This document shows positions 27,754-40,370 of a stretch of DNA of 64,000 bases, piece by piece. Origin of the DNA: Streptomyces yatensis (GTDB lineage Bacteria > Actinomycetota > Actinomycetes > Streptomycetales > Streptomycetaceae); contig NZ_CP072941.1 in NCBI RefSeq assembly GCF_018069625.1, forward strand, positions 3,782,001 through 3,846,000, read 5' to 3'. Each line of letters starts with the position of its first letter. The stretch's first letter is position 1. Under the pieces are notes generated by a model. That model worked only from the letters and a program-made list of their open reading frames with translations, ran no database searches and was not told where the DNA came from. The position numbers and the translations under genes are program-made.

Positions 27754-28152
27754 TCAGCTCTCGATCAGTTCATGGAACGCCACGGTGTCGAAGATGTCCT
27801 CCATCCTCGCCGCCTTGCCGTCCCGCATCGTCCACGAGTGGACGAAGTCCAGCGTCACGGTCGTACCGCGGCGCGAGGTCACCTCACGGGTGCCGAACAC
27901 CACGACCCGGTCGCCCTGCTCGATGAACTCCCGCGGCGCGAGCTTCATCCCGCCCAGCACGGTGGGCACATGGGCGAGGAACTCCTTGATCCCCGCATGG
28001 CCCAGCTTGGTGCCGCCGAGCCCGTACTTGGCCATCCCCTCCGGATGGACCCACTCCACATCGGGGTGCATGCCCGACAGGATTCCCTCGATGTCGCGGT
28101 CGCGGAAACCCGCGTAGGAGGCGCGAATGGCCTCGATGTTCGCTGATGCCAT
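27754..28152 (-). CDS. NTF2-like (SnoaL-type) protein, TerC-like candidate
   Basis: This protein of 132 residues has the cone-shaped NTF2/SnoaL fold signature: IEAIRASYAGFRDRDIEGILSGMHPDVEWVHPEG at the N-terminus, and strands DRVVVFGTREVT and VTLDFVHSWTMRDGKAARMEDIFDT. Such proteins act as dehydratases, cyclases or isomerases. In p-terphenyl pathways (terfestatin/echoside), a two-step reduction and dehydration of the quinone core is done by an SDR plus an NTF2-like partner, as I recall. The same pairing is seen here. ATG 28152 is chosen because gaggag sits directly on the alternative GTG 28164. The SDR gene ends 15 bp upstream. Confidence 0.82.
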   Translation of the reverse strand: MASANIEAIRASYAGFRDRDIEGILSGMHPDVEWVHPEGMAKYGLGGTKLGHAGIKEFLAHVPTVLGGMKLAPREFIEQGDRVVVFGTREVTSRRGTTVTLDFVHSWTMRDGKAARMEDIFDTVAFHELIES

Positions 28153-28167
28153 GGTGGTCGCCACTCC

Positions 28168-32072
<3,905 letters not shown>

Positions 32073-32147
32073 TCCCCCACGGCCCTCTTCCTTCCCGATT
32101 CTGAGGCCACGAAGGTAACAGTCCCAAACATTTGTCTCCATGACGCT

Positions 32148-32175
32148 CTACCGGTGCTCTAGCGAGACCCTAGCG
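32148..32175 (-). promoter_or_regulatory. SARP-type direct repeats upstream of the A-T-TE gene
   Basis: On the minus strand CGCTAGG (32175-32169), CGCTAGA (32164-32158) and CGGTAGA (32153-32147) repeat at exactly 11 bp. This is the spacing recognised by SARP activators. They sit 75-105 bp upstream of the assigned ATG. No strong -10 is obvious, which is usual for SARP-dependent promoters. Confidence 0.65.
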
Positions 32176-32382
32176 GGGATTTCGCGGGGAGCAGGATTTT
32201 CTCGAAGAAGGGTGATCCGGTCCACAGGAAACGATGGCTGTGCCATGCATCTGTCCCCGGCTCGCGCGATCGTGCACAGGTACGCGGTCACCCCGGAGAC
32301 GGCCGCCACCGGGGCGGGCGACAGCCGGGCGCCACCCTCCCGGGCCGGGGCCGACCCGGGCTTGACTCCGCAGGACCGCGAT

Positions 32383-32409
32383 ATATCGTGTTCAGTAGAG
32401 ACACGATAT
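32383..32409. promoter_or_regulatory. 27-bp palindrome, probable PadR operator
   Basis: ATATCGTGT (32383-32391) and ACACGATAT (32401-32409) are perfect 9-bp arms around 9 bp. It begins 16 bp downstream of a TTGACT (-35-like, 32362-32367) and so covers the -10/start region of the DUF4097-padR operon. Confidence 0.78.
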
Positions 32410-32456
32410 GTTGCGTCGTCGTGACGCGCCGCACGTCCAGTCAGGGGAGGCCAGGG

Positions 32457-33314
32457 ATGTCAGCCGGATCACAGTGGTCGATCACCGCACCACAGAAGCT
32501 CACCTTCGACGACCCGGTGTCGACCCTCGACGTCCGTATCGCCGGCGGCACGGTCAATGTGGTCGGCACCGACCATGGCCCCGCCCGTCTCGAGGTCTCG
32601 GAGATCGACGGCCCGGCGCTGAAGGTCTCCCATGTCGACGGCACCCTGAGCGTGGGCTATGACGACCTGTCCTGGAAGGGCTTCCGCAAGTGGCTCGGGC
32701 AGTGGAACCGCAGCGCCCATGTCACCCTCACCGTGCCCGTCGGCACCAGCGCCACGGTCGGCGTGATCGGGGGCTCCGCCGTGGTCTCCGCGCTGGCCGG
32801 CCGCGCCGAACTGCGCGGTGTCTCCGGCGACTTCACCCTGCTCGGGCTGACCGGGCCGGTGCGGGCCGAGACCGTCTCCGGCCGGGTCGAGGCGCAGGCC
32901 GTCACCGGCGAGCTGCGGTTCCACTCCGTCTCCGGCGACCTCACCGTCATCGAGGGCTCCGGGCCCTCGGTACGGGCCGAATCGGTCAGTGGCGATATGG
33001 TGCTCGATCTCGCCCCCGCCCCGAAGTGCTCCGACATCGACCTCACCACCGTCTCCGGGGAGATCGCCATCCGGCTGCCGCACCCCGCCGACGCGGAGAT
33101 CGAGGCCAATACGGCCACCGGCTCGGTCTCCAACGGCTTCGACGATCTGCGGGTCAGCGGCCAGTGGGGGGCCAAACGGATCACCGGGCGGCTCGGGGCG
33201 GGCAAAGGCAGCCTCAAGGCCACCACCGTCTCGGGCTCCATCGCGCTGCTGCGCCGTCCGCCGTCCGAGGACGACACGGACACCACCGACGGCACCCAGG
33301 GAAAGGTCCTCTGA
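32457..33314 (+). CDS. DUF4097 family beta-strand repeat protein
   Basis: This 285-residue protein is made of regular short beta repeats (AETVSGRVEAQAVTGELRFH, SVSGDLTVIEGSG, TTVSGEIAIRLP, TTVSGSIALLRR) consistent with a right-handed beta-helix, DUF4097. There is no signal peptide or membrane segment. ATG 32457 follows ggggaggccaggg. The stop overlaps the padR start (TGATG), so expression is coupled. These pairs are widespread in Streptomyces; function unknown. Confidence 0.88.
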   Translation: MSAGSQWSITAPQKLTFDDPVSTLDVRIAGGTVNVVGTDHGPARLEVSEIDGPALKVSHVDGTLSVGYDDLSWKGFRKWLGQWNRSAHVTLTVPVGTSATVGVIGGSAVVSALAGRAELRGVSGDFTLLGLTGPVRAETVSGRVEAQAVTGELRFHSVSGDLTVIEGSGPSVRAESVSGDMVLDLAPAPKCSDIDLTTVSGEIAIRLPHPADAEIEANTATGSVSNGFDDLRVSGQWGAKRITGRLGAGKGSLKATTVSGSIALLRRPPSEDDTDTTDGTQGKVL

Positions 33315-34414
33315 TGCCCCCCGTATTCGCCCACGGCCGACTGCGCCTGTATCTCCTCAAGCTGCTCGACGAGGCGCCGCGCCACGGCTACGAGGTCATC
33401 CGGCTGCTGGAGGAGCGGTTCCAGGGGCTGTACGCGCCCTCGGCCGGCACCGTCTATCCGCGGCTGGCCAAGCTGGAGGCCGAGGGTCTGGTGACCCACA
33501 CCACCGAGGGCGGCCGCAAAGTCTACTCCATCACCGACGCCGGACGCGCCGAACTGGCCGACCGCGGCGGTGAGCTCGCCGATCTGGAGCTGGAGATCCG
33601 CGAGTCGGTCGCCGAACTCGCGGCCGAGATCCGGGAGGACGTCCGCGGCTCCGCGAGCGATCTGCGGCGGGAGATGCGGGAGGCCGCGCAGCAGGCCCGC
33701 GCCTCCGGCGGCACCGGCGGCTCCCAGGAGAAGCACGGCCCGTGGGAGGGGCCGTGGGGCGACAAGGAGACCTGGCGCCAGGCGAAGGAGGACATGCGGC
33801 GCGCGAAGGAGGAGTGGAAGGAGCAGGCGCGCCGGGCGAAGGAGGAGAGCCGGCGGGCCCGGCAGGACGCCCAGCGCGCCCGTAAGCAGGCCAAGGACGC
33901 ACAGGACTTCGCGCGCGAGGAGGTCCAGCGGATCGCCCGGCGGGTCCAGGAGCAGACGCAGGAGCACCTCCGGGCGGGCGACTGGCAGCAGGCGGTGCGC
34001 GAGGGGCTGGCCGAGGTGTCGCGCGGGATGAGCCGCATCTCCCGCCAGGGCACCTCGCGCTCGGACTGGGGCTGGGGCTGGGACGACGAGACGTCCGGGC
34101 CGGAAACCAAGGTCGAGCGGATGGACATGACCAAGCCGAAGGGCGGCGGCGAGGAGGAGACGCCGGCCGGTGGCAGCAGTGGGGACGGCGACGGCGGCGC
34201 GGCCGGGGTTCAGGAGTCCGTGTGGGCCAGGGACTTCACCCCCTCGGACGCCCCGGCCCGCGATCTGGAGCGGCTGCTCGACCGGCTCCGCGACGACATC
34301 CGCGACGCGGCCCGCGACCATGGGGTGACGGACGCCCAACTGGCCGAGGCCCGCCACCACTTGGGCGCGACCGCGGCTCGGATCACCGCGCTGCTGCGGG
34401 GGGACCAGGGCTAG
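33314..34414 (+). CDS. PadR family regulator with long coiled-coil extension
   Basis: This 366-residue protein has an N-terminal PadR winged helix (RLRLYLLKLLDEAPRHGYEVIRLLEERFQGLYAPSAGTVYPRLAKLEAEGLV, wing TTEGGRKVYSITDAG). A long charged coiled coil of RRAKEE / RARQDAQRARKQ repeats spans ~150-230, followed by a Gly/Glu-rich linker. A conserved C-terminal helical domain (DLERLLDRLRDDIRDAARDHGVTDAQL) closes it. PadR proteins are usually about 110-180 residues, so the extension is notable; similar long versions follow DUF4097 genes. It probably represses its own operon through the 27-bp palindrome. Confidence 0.9.
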   Translation: MPPVFAHGRLRLYLLKLLDEAPRHGYEVIRLLEERFQGLYAPSAGTVYPRLAKLEAEGLVTHTTEGGRKVYSITDAGRAELADRGGELADLELEIRESVAELAAEIREDVRGSASDLRREMREAAQQARASGGTGGSQEKHGPWEGPWGDKETWRQAKEDMRRAKEEWKEQARRAKEESRRARQDAQRARKQAKDAQDFAREEVQRIARRVQEQTQEHLRAGDWQQAVREGLAEVSRGMSRISRQGTSRSDWGWGWDDETSGPETKVERMDMTKPKGGGEEETPAGGSSGDGDGGAAGVQESVWARDFTPSDAPARDLERLLDRLRDDIRDAARDHGVTDAQLAEARHHLGATAARITALLRGDQG

Positions 34415-34433
34415 GACGGCTTGCATCCACCGC

Positions 34434-34464
34434 TTGACTTGAACCGCGGTTGAAGTTCCAGGAT
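34434..34464 (+). promoter_or_regulatory. MerR-type promoter upstream of the ABM gene
   Basis: TTGACT (34434-34439) and CAGGAT (34459-34464) are 19 bp apart. The spacer contains CTTGAACCGCGGTTGAAG (34438-34455), a near-perfect dyad. This geometry is characteristic of MerR-activated promoters. No merR gene is adjacent. Confidence 0.68.
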
Positions 34465-34553
34465 CGGGGTCGGAGGGGCGCACCACGGGGGCGCCCCTCC
34501 GGTTCCGATCCCCTTTTTGCTTCTCAGCTCTTCCCGACCGCGAGGAGACCCTC

Positions 34554-35345
34554 ATGTCCGCCCTGCGCAGCTCCGGTCCGCTGCCCGATCTCACCCGGCC
34601 CGATGTGGGCGCCGCGCTGTTCAGCACCTGGAGCCTGCGCACACCGGAACGCCAGCGGGCGGCGATCGACGCCATCGCCGCCACCTGGGACAGCCGCCCC
34701 TGGCCGGCGTCCGAGCTGCTCTCCTACAACCTCTACGCCGGTACGGACGGCGATACCCTGCTGCACCACTCCCAGTGGGCCAGTGAGGCCGCGTACCACG
34801 CCTTCGTCCGGACCCAGCGCCAGGAGCGCAACGACGCGATCGACAGCGCGGTCCCGGACGTCAAGCGGCTCGGCCTCTCCTCGTACCGCCACTACCGCAG
34901 CTTCCGGGCACCGGCCGCCCAGGGCGATACGCCGGACGCCGGGTCGGACGCCGGGCTGATCGTCGTGGTCGAGATCGACTTCGACGACCCCGATCCCGAG
35001 CTCCGCCGGTCCTGGACCGACCTGGTCATCGAGGCCCTGGAGAACGAGCCCGACCCGGGCCTGATCTCCGCCGACTTCCATCTGATCGTCGACGGCGAAC
35101 GCCATCTGAGCACCGACCGCGCCCGGGTGCTCAACTACGCCCGCTGGAGCGACGCGGAGACCTACGAGGCGGCGATAGCGGCCGACGGGCCGCGCGGCGG
35201 CGGCTCGTCCCTCTGGGACCGGGTGCGCGACTTCCCCGGTCGGGTGGGGGCCTCGTCCCGCTCCTATCACTTCCGGCGGAGCTTCGTACCACCGTCGGCG
35301 GCGTCCGGGAATTCCGCGAATTCGCCGGAGCGCGGGGCCCGGTAG
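34554..35345 (+). CDS. Antibiotic biosynthesis monooxygenase (ABM) domain protein, duplicated fold
   Basis: This 263-residue protein has two ferredoxin-like ABM halves: ALFSTWSLRTPERQRAAIDA ... LLSYNLYAGTDGDTLLHHSQWASEAAYHAFVRT, then GLIVVVEIDFDD ... SADFHLIVDGERHLSTDRARVLNYARWSDAETYEAAI. Duplicated ABM proteins can be cofactor-independent oxygenases or stress-related haem/quinone-binding proteins. ATG 34554 follows gaggagaccctc. It is transcribed alone from a MerR-like promoter, suggesting induction by a small molecule. Substrate unknown. Confidence 0.8.
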   Translation: MSALRSSGPLPDLTRPDVGAALFSTWSLRTPERQRAAIDAIAATWDSRPWPASELLSYNLYAGTDGDTLLHHSQWASEAAYHAFVRTQRQERNDAIDSAVPDVKRLGLSSYRHYRSFRAPAAQGDTPDAGSDAGLIVVVEIDFDDPDPELRRSWTDLVIEALENEPDPGLISADFHLIVDGERHLSTDRARVLNYARWSDAETYEAAIAADGPRGGGSSLWDRVRDFPGRVGASSRSYHFRRSFVPPSAASGNSANSPERGAR

Positions 35346-35526
35346 ATCAACGCGCGGGCTCCGCGCCAAAGCCTCCGGCATATGCGCGCCGCCCTCTCGG
35401 CTTCCTCTGGCCGCCCTCTCGGCGTCCTCTTGCCGCCTCTGGGCGCGGACCGGATCCACCGGGTCTGTTCGAATTCCCCCGCGAATCCCCGACCCCACAT
35501 TGCGGCCGTGGCGGGCGACTCGGTAT

Positions 35527-36489
35527 TCAGATCGTCAATACGACCTTGCCGAACAGATCGCCGCCCGCCATCTTCTCGAACCCCTCCCGGGCCCGGTCCA
35601 GCGGCAGCACCGAGTCGATCACCGGTCGTACACCGCGGGCGGCGCAGAAGCTCAGCAGGTCCTCCAGCTCGTCCTTCCCGCCCATCGTGGAGCCGACGAC
35701 CTTCAGCTCCAGGAAGAAGATCCGGTTGAGCTCGGCGGCCTTCGGGTTGGGGCCACTGGTGGCGCCGGAAATCACCAGGGTGCCGCCGGGCTTGAGGGAC
35801 TTCACCGAATGCGACCAGGTCGCGGCGCCCACCGTCTCGATCACGGCGTCCACCCGGCGCGGCAGCCGCTCCCCCGGTTCGTACGCGCTCTCGGCGCCCA
35901 GCTCGACGGCGCGGGCCCGCTTGGCCTCGTCACGGCTGGTGGCCAGCATCCGCAGCCCGCCGGCCGCGCCCAGCACGATCGCGGCGGTGGCCACACCGCC
36001 ACCGGCGCCCTGGACCAGGACGCTGTCGCCGGGGCGCACCCCCGCGTTGGTGAACAGCATGCGGTACGCGGTCAGCCAGGCGGTGGGCAGACAGGCGGCC
36101 TCCTCGAAGGAGAGCTCCTTGGGCTTGGGCAGCAGATTCCAGCTGGGGACGGTCACCTTCTCGGCGAAGGTGCCCTGGTAGCGCTCGGTGAGGATGGAGC
36201 GGGGCTCCTTCGGGCCGACGCCGTGTCCGCTCTGGCCGATGACGGAGTGGAGGACGACCTCGTTGCCCTCCTCGTCGATCCCGGCCGCGTCGCAGCCGAG
36301 GATCATCGGAAGCGACTCCTCGCCGAGCCCCACACCGCGCAGCGACCACAGGTCGTGGTGGTTGAGCGAGGCGGCCTTGACGTTCACGGTCGTCCAGCCG
36401 GGCCGGGCCTGCGGCTCGGGGCGCTCCCCCAGTTCGAGGCCGCTCAGCGGCTGGTCACGGTCGATACGTGCGGCATAGGCAGCGAACAT
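35527..36489 (-). CDS. MDR-family zinc-independent quinone oxidoreductase
   Basis: This 320-residue medium-chain dehydrogenase/reductase has a GroES-like N-terminus (VNVKAASLNHHDLWSLRGVG, PMILGCDAAGI), nucleotide loop VLVQGAGGGVATAAIVLGAA (~145-164), and C-terminal LSFCAARGVRPVIDSVLPLDRAREGFEKM. The four-Cys structural zinc loop is absent, as in quinone reductases (zeta-crystallin-like). ATG 36489 is assigned; an upstream open frame to 36633 runs through the terminator hairpin and is rejected. It is expected to use NADPH; substrate unknown. Confidence 0.9.
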   Translation of the reverse strand: MFAAYAARIDRDQPLSGLELGERPEPQARPGWTTVNVKAASLNHHDLWSLRGVGLGEESLPMILGCDAAGIDEEGNEVVLHSVIGQSGHGVGPKEPRSILTERYQGTFAEKVTVPSWNLLPKPKELSFEEAACLPTAWLTAYRMLFTNAGVRPGDSVLVQGAGGGVATAAIVLGAAGGLRMLATSRDEAKRARAVELGAESAYEPGERLPRRVDAVIETVGAATWSHSVKSLKPGGTLVISGATSGPNPKAAELNRIFFLELKVVGSTMGGKDELEDLLSFCAARGVRPVIDSVLPLDRAREGFEKMAGGDLFGKVVLTI

Positions 36490-36567
36490 GATCCCGACCT
36501 TAGGCCGCACGGCGACCCCACGGAACCACGCCACGGTGTGACCCCGCTCGCCCACCGGGCACAAGCC

Positions 36568-36612
36568 CACGGGCCGGGTCGCCCCTCCGGAGGAGGGGCG
36601 ACCCGGCCCGTG
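36568..36612 (-). terminator. Malic enzyme terminator
   Basis: A perfect 21-bp stem (36568-36588 with 36592-36612) with a 3-nt loop lies 80 bp after the malic enzyme stop and upstream of the oxidoreductase. Confidence 0.85.
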
Positions 36613-36693
36613 ATGGCACAGCCGTAATGGCACAGCCGTAATGGCAGGGCCCGCGATGGCCAGGCCCGCGACGGCACCTGGCCCTGGCGGGCG

Positions 36694-37926
36694 TCAGCGG
36701 CGGGCGACGCCCTCCGCGCGGGCGGCCGCGGCGACGGCCGCGGTCACGGCGGGGGCGACCCGGTCGTCGAACGGCGAGGGGATGACCTTGTCCGCGCTCA
36801 GCTCATCGGCCACCACCGCGGCCAGCGCCTCGGCCGCCGCGAGCTTCATGCCCTCGGTGATCCGGGAGGCCCGGACCTGGAGGGCACCCGCGAAGATGCC
36901 GGGGAAGGCGAGGACGTTGTTGATCTGGTTCGGGAAGTCGCTGCGCCCGGTGGCGACCACGGCCGCGTACCGGTGGGCGACGTCCGGGTGGATCTCCGGG
37001 TTGGGGTTGGCCATCGCGAAGATGAAGGCGCCGGAGGCCATCTTCGCCACCGCGTCCTCCGGCACCGTGCCGCCGCTGACGCCGATGAAGACGTCGGCGC
37101 CGTCCAGCGCGGCCTCCAGGGACCCGGTGAGCCCGGCCTTGTTGGTGAACCCGGCCAGCTCGCGCTTGACGTCGGTGAGGTCCTCGCGGTCCTGGGAGAC
37201 GACGCCCTTGCGGTCGCACACGGCCACATCGCCGATGCCCGCCTCGGTGAGGATCCGGGCGATGGCCACACCGGCGGCGCCCGCCCCGGAGATGACGGCG
37301 CGCAGCTGCCCCAGCGCGCGGTCGGTCAGCCTGGCGGCGTTGCGCAGCGCGGCGAGGGTGACCACCGCCGTGCCGTGCTGGTCGTCATGGAAGATCGGGA
37401 TGTCCACCCGCTCCTGGAGCTTGCGCTCGATCTCGAAGCAGCGGGGCGCGGAGATGTCCTCCAGATTGACGCCACCGAACGAGGGCGCGAACCGGGCGAC
37501 GGTCTCCACGATCTCGTCCACGTCCCGGCAGTCGAGCGCGATCGGCACCGCGTCCACCCCGCCGAACTGCTTGAAGAGGATCGCCTTGCCCTCCATGACC
37601 GGGAGGGACGCCTCCGGGCCGATGTCACCGAGCCCCAGCACCGCGCTGCCGTCCGTCACCACGGCGACGACCTGGGACTTCCAGGTGTAGTCGTGGACCA
37701 GCTCGGGCTGCTCGGCGATGGCGCTGCAGACCTTGGCCACGCCCGGTGTGTACGCGAGGGACAGATCGTCCCGGTCGCGCACGGGCACGGTCGCCTGGAC
37801 GGCCATCTTGCCACCGCGGTGCAGGGCGAAAGCCGGATCGAAGGGCTCTCCGCCGGTCGCGCCGTCGGCTCCTTCGCCACTGCCGCTTGTGCTGTCGCTG
37901 CGAGGATTGACCATCTCCGCTGCCAC
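36694..37926 (-). CDS. NAD(P)-dependent malic enzyme
   Basis: This 410-residue short bacterial malic enzyme has [16 protein letters not shown] (malic N domain, catalytic Tyr), [26 protein letters not shown] (catalytic Lys and metal site), and [34 protein letters not shown] carries the metal-binding Asp pair. The nucleotide fold [16 protein letters not shown] and [10 protein letters not shown] follow. It decarboxylates malate to pyruvate, supplying NADPH or NADH. The start is GTG 37926 with aaagggg 7 nt upstream. By gene position it matches the NADP-dependent S. coelicolor enzyme, as I recall. Cofactor preference is not provable here. Confidence 0.95.
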   Translation of the reverse strand: MAAEMVNPRSDSTSGSGEGADGATGGEPFDPAFALHRGGKMAVQATVPVRDRDDLSLAYTPGVAKVCSAIAEQPELVHDYTWKSQVVAVVTDGSAVLGLGDIGPEASLPVMEGKAILFKQFGGVDAVPIALDCRDVDEIVETVARFAPSFGGVNLEDISAPRCFEIERKLQERVDIPIFHDDQHGTAVVTLAALRNAARLTDRALGQLRAVISGAGAAGVAIARILTEAGIGDVAVCDRKGVVSQDREDLTDVKRELAGFTNKAGLTGSLEAALDGADVFIGVSGGTVPEDAVAKMASGAFIFAMANPNPEIHPDVAHRYAAVVATGRSDFPNQINNVLAFPGIFAGALQVRASRITEGMKLAAAEALAAVVADELSADKVIPSPFDDRVAPAVTAAVAAAARAEGVARR

Positions 37927-38434
37927 TGTTTGACCCCTTTGTCGTTTTTCTGTCGAGGGTATCCGCCCCAGGTTCGGAGCGGGCGGGCACCGCGTCGTCC
38001 CATTCAGCGGATGACCACCGCATGGGTCTGGGTACGAACGCCGGGCGCGTCGCACACACGCCCTGAGCCCCGGGTGAGGGGTGCCGTCTGTTCTACCTGA
38101 AGCGCGCGTCGAGCGACGAGCGAGTTCTGGTGCGGTGACGCCGGAAAAGCAGGCATTACGGCTGAAGGCGGGCGAATCTCTAGGGAAAGTCCATGCCTCT
38201 GTCACGCGCTGTTCTCCGCGTGATCATGAGCCCACCCCGCGCCTCCGGCCGTCGCTGTCCGGCCGGTGCCGCTGTCCGGTTGTGCACCACGGGGATCGCC
38301 CGTTATCCGATTTTGACATGGCCAGCGGTCCGCACGGGCCCGTCCGATGACAAGATGCCCCAATCACACGAGATCGCGACACCCACAAACGTGTTCCCGA
38401 GATCTCACCCCCTCACCCTGCCGGAGGAATCAGC
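37927..38434. other. 508-bp divergent intergenic region
   Basis: It separates malic enzyme and the amino-acid transporter. Only short open frames of random composition are present. TTGACA at 38313-38318 and a CAAGAT -10-like hexamer at 38351-38356 point toward the transporter but are too far apart to form one promoter. No recognised riboswitch or palindrome longer than 8 bp was seen. Confidence 0.4.
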
Positions 38435-39388
38435 ATGACCGCCAGCTTCACGCCCCGTGGGGCCACCCTGAAGTCCCGGATGGCCTCCGTCGGCGCGATA
38501 GCGGTGGCAGGCGCCTTGCTGCTGACGGGCTGCGGCGACCAGACCGACAAGGCCACCGGTGGGTCGAACACGAACGCGGCCCCGCTCTTCAACCAGCTCC
38601 CCAAGGAGATCCAGAGCGCCAAGGTGATCAAGGTCGGCTCGGACATCAACTACCCGCCGGTCGAGTTCAAGAAGAACGGCGAGGTCATGGGCATCGACCC
38701 GGACATCGCCGACGCCCTCGGCAAGCAGCTCGGGGTGAAGTTCGAGTTCAACAACGGCACCTTCGACACCCTGCTCTCGGGCCTGCGCTCCAAGCGTTAC
38801 GACATCGCCATGTCGGCCATGACCGACACCAAGGGCCGCCAGGAGGGTGTGGACCCGGACACCGGCAAGAAGGCGGGCGAGGGTGTCGACTTCGTCGACT
38901 ACTTCACCGCGGGTGTCTCCATCTACACCAAGAAGGGCGCCAACACCGGCATCAAGACGTGGGACGACCTGTGCGGCAAGAAGGTCGTCGTGCAGCGCGG
39001 CACCGTCTCCCACGACCTGGCCAAGGCCCAGTCGAAGACCTGCCAGAAGGACGGCAAGGGCAAGATCTCGATCGAGGCGTTCGGCAATGACACCGAGGCC
39101 CAGACCCGGCTGCGCGGCGGTGGCGCCGTCGCCGGCTCCAGCGACTTCCCGGTGGCCGCGTACGCCGTGAAGACCTCCGGCGGCGGCAAGGACTTCGAGC
39201 TCGTCGGCGAGCAGGTGGAGGCGGCCCCGTACGGCATCGCCATCGCCAAGAAGAACACCCAGCTGCGCGACGCCATCAAGCAGGCCCTCGCCCTGATCAT
39301 CGCGAACGGCGAATACGACAAGATCATCGCGAAGTGGGGCGTCAAGGAAGGCGCGGTCACCAAGGCCATCGTCAATGGCGGCAAGTGA
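38435..39388 (+). CDS. Amino-acid ABC transporter substrate-binding lipoprotein
   Basis: This 317-residue family-3 periplasmic-binding protein has a lipoprotein signal (AVAGALLLTGCGD, lipidated Cys ~29). The ligand fold follows: IKVGSDINYPPVEFKKNGEVMGIDPDIADALGKQLG, FDTLLSGLRSKRYDIAMSAMTDT, and VDFVDYFTAGVSIYTKKG. It captures a polar amino acid (glutamate/glutamine/arginine class) outside the membrane. ATG 38435 has ggagg 8 nt upstream. It is first gene of a three-gene transporter operon. Confidence 0.95.
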   Translation: MTASFTPRGATLKSRMASVGAIAVAGALLLTGCGDQTDKATGGSNTNAAPLFNQLPKEIQSAKVIKVGSDINYPPVEFKKNGEVMGIDPDIADALGKQLGVKFEFNNGTFDTLLSGLRSKRYDIAMSAMTDTKGRQEGVDPDTGKKAGEGVDFVDYFTAGVSIYTKKGANTGIKTWDDLCGKKVVVQRGTVSHDLAKAQSKTCQKDGKGKISIEAFGNDTEAQTRLRGGGAVAGSSDFPVAAYAVKTSGGGKDFELVGEQVEAAPYGIAIAKKNTQLRDAIKQALALIIANGEYDKIIAKWGVKEGAVTKAIVNGGK

Positions 39389-39431
39389 TCCGGCCCTCCC
39401 CCGTCCACGCTCGCGCTGAAAGGCACCATCC

Positions 39432-40370
39432 GTGACGACAAAGATTGACAAGGCGGGTCCGGTCGACGCCCCGCCGCCGGCAGCGGAGAACATCAAGGCC
39501 ATCCCGGTGCGGCACTACGGCCGCTGGGTATCCGCGGTCATCGCCATCGCCGTGCTCTTCCTGCTCATCTCCGCGTTCGCCCGCGGCGATGTGAACTGGG
39601 ACGCCATCCCGGACTACTTCTTCGACGGCGAGGTCCTCAGGGGCGTCCGCAACACCGTCTGGATCACCATCCTCGCGATGGTGCTCGGCGTGGTCCTCGG
39701 CATCATCCTGGCGGTGATGCGGCTGTCGAAGAACCCGGTGACCGCCTCCATCGCCTGGGGCTACATCTGGTTCTTCCGCGGCACCCCGGTCTATGTGCAG
39801 CTGCTGGTCTGGTTCAACCTCGGCCTGGTGTTCGACTACATCAACATCATGCCGATCTACAAGGACGAGTGGTCGGACTTCATGACCCCGTTCCTGGCCG
39901 CCCTGCTGGGCCTGGGCCTGAACGAGGCCGCGTACATGGCCGAGATCTGCCGGGCGGGCCTCCAGTCGGTCGACGAGGGTCAGTCCGAGGCCGCCCAGGC
40001 GCTCGGTATGAGCCACGCCAAGACGCTGCGCCGGGTGGTGCTGCCGCAGGCGATGCGGGTGATCGTGCCGCCGACCGGCAATGAGTTCATCAACATGCTC
40101 AAGACCACCTCGCTGGTGATCGCGGTGCAGTACTGGGATCTGCTGCAGGCCACCTCCGAGGTCGGCCAGAACTCCGGCGCCACCGCGGAGATGCTCTTCC
40201 TGGCGGCCGCGTGGTACCTGATCCTCACCTCGGTCCTGAGCGTGGGCCAGTACTACCTGGAGCGCTACTACGCGCGCGGCTCGAGCCGCAGCCTGCCGGC
40301 CACCCCGCTGCAGCGGGTCCGGGCCAATCTGCTCTCCTTCAGCAACCGCTCCGGAGGTGTCGGCGCATGA
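39432..40370 (+). CDS. Amino-acid ABC transporter permease
   Basis: This 312-residue permease has a soluble N-terminus, a first helix [18 protein letters not shown] and four or more further helices. The EAA loop [20 protein letters not shown] contacts the ATPase. HisM/GlnP type features include [19 protein letters not shown]. Start GTG 39432. The single permease probably homodimerises. Its stop overlaps the ATPase start by 4 bp (ATGA), so the genes are coupled. Confidence 0.94.
   Translation: MTTKIDKAGPVDAPPPAAENIKAIPVRHYGRWVSAVIAIAVLFLLISAFARGDVNWDAIPDYFFDGEVLRGVRNTVWITILAMVLGVVLGIILAVMRLSKNPVTASIAWGYIWFFRGTPVYVQLLVWFNLGLVFDYINIMPIYKDEWSDFMTPFLAALLGLGLNEAAYMAEICRAGLQSVDEGQSEAAQALGMSHAKTLRRVVLPQAMRVIVPPTGNEFINMLKTTSLVIAVQYWDLLQATSEVGQNSGATAEMLFLAAAWYLILTSVLSVGQYYLERYYARGSSRSLPATPLQRVRANLLSFSNRSGGVGA

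Larger units (their letters stand above)
32073..32456. other. Divergent spacer, A-T-TE operon / DUF4097-PadR operon
   Basis: The 384 bp hold the SARP-like repeats on the left and the 27-bp PadR-type dyad on the right. The stretch 32190-32350 shows no convincing gene or further repeat. Confidence 0.5.

Noticed and set aside
32073..32141. Upstream start for the A-T-TE protein
   Set aside because: The extension lies within or next to the SARP-like promoter repeats and has no recognisable adenylation-domain content.
34434..34464. SoxR box
   Set aside because: Geometry is MerR-like but the dyad lacks the SoxR core CCTCAAG-type sequence; kept only as generic MerR.
38130..38240. Possible riboswitch before the amino-acid transporter
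   Set aside because: Checked for glycine, SAM and c-di-AMP core motifs; none present, and no terminator-type alternative fold visible.
38193..38438. 81-codon frame between malic enzyme and the transporter
   Set aside because: Atypical composition, crosses the transporter promoter and ribosome site, no similarity recognised.
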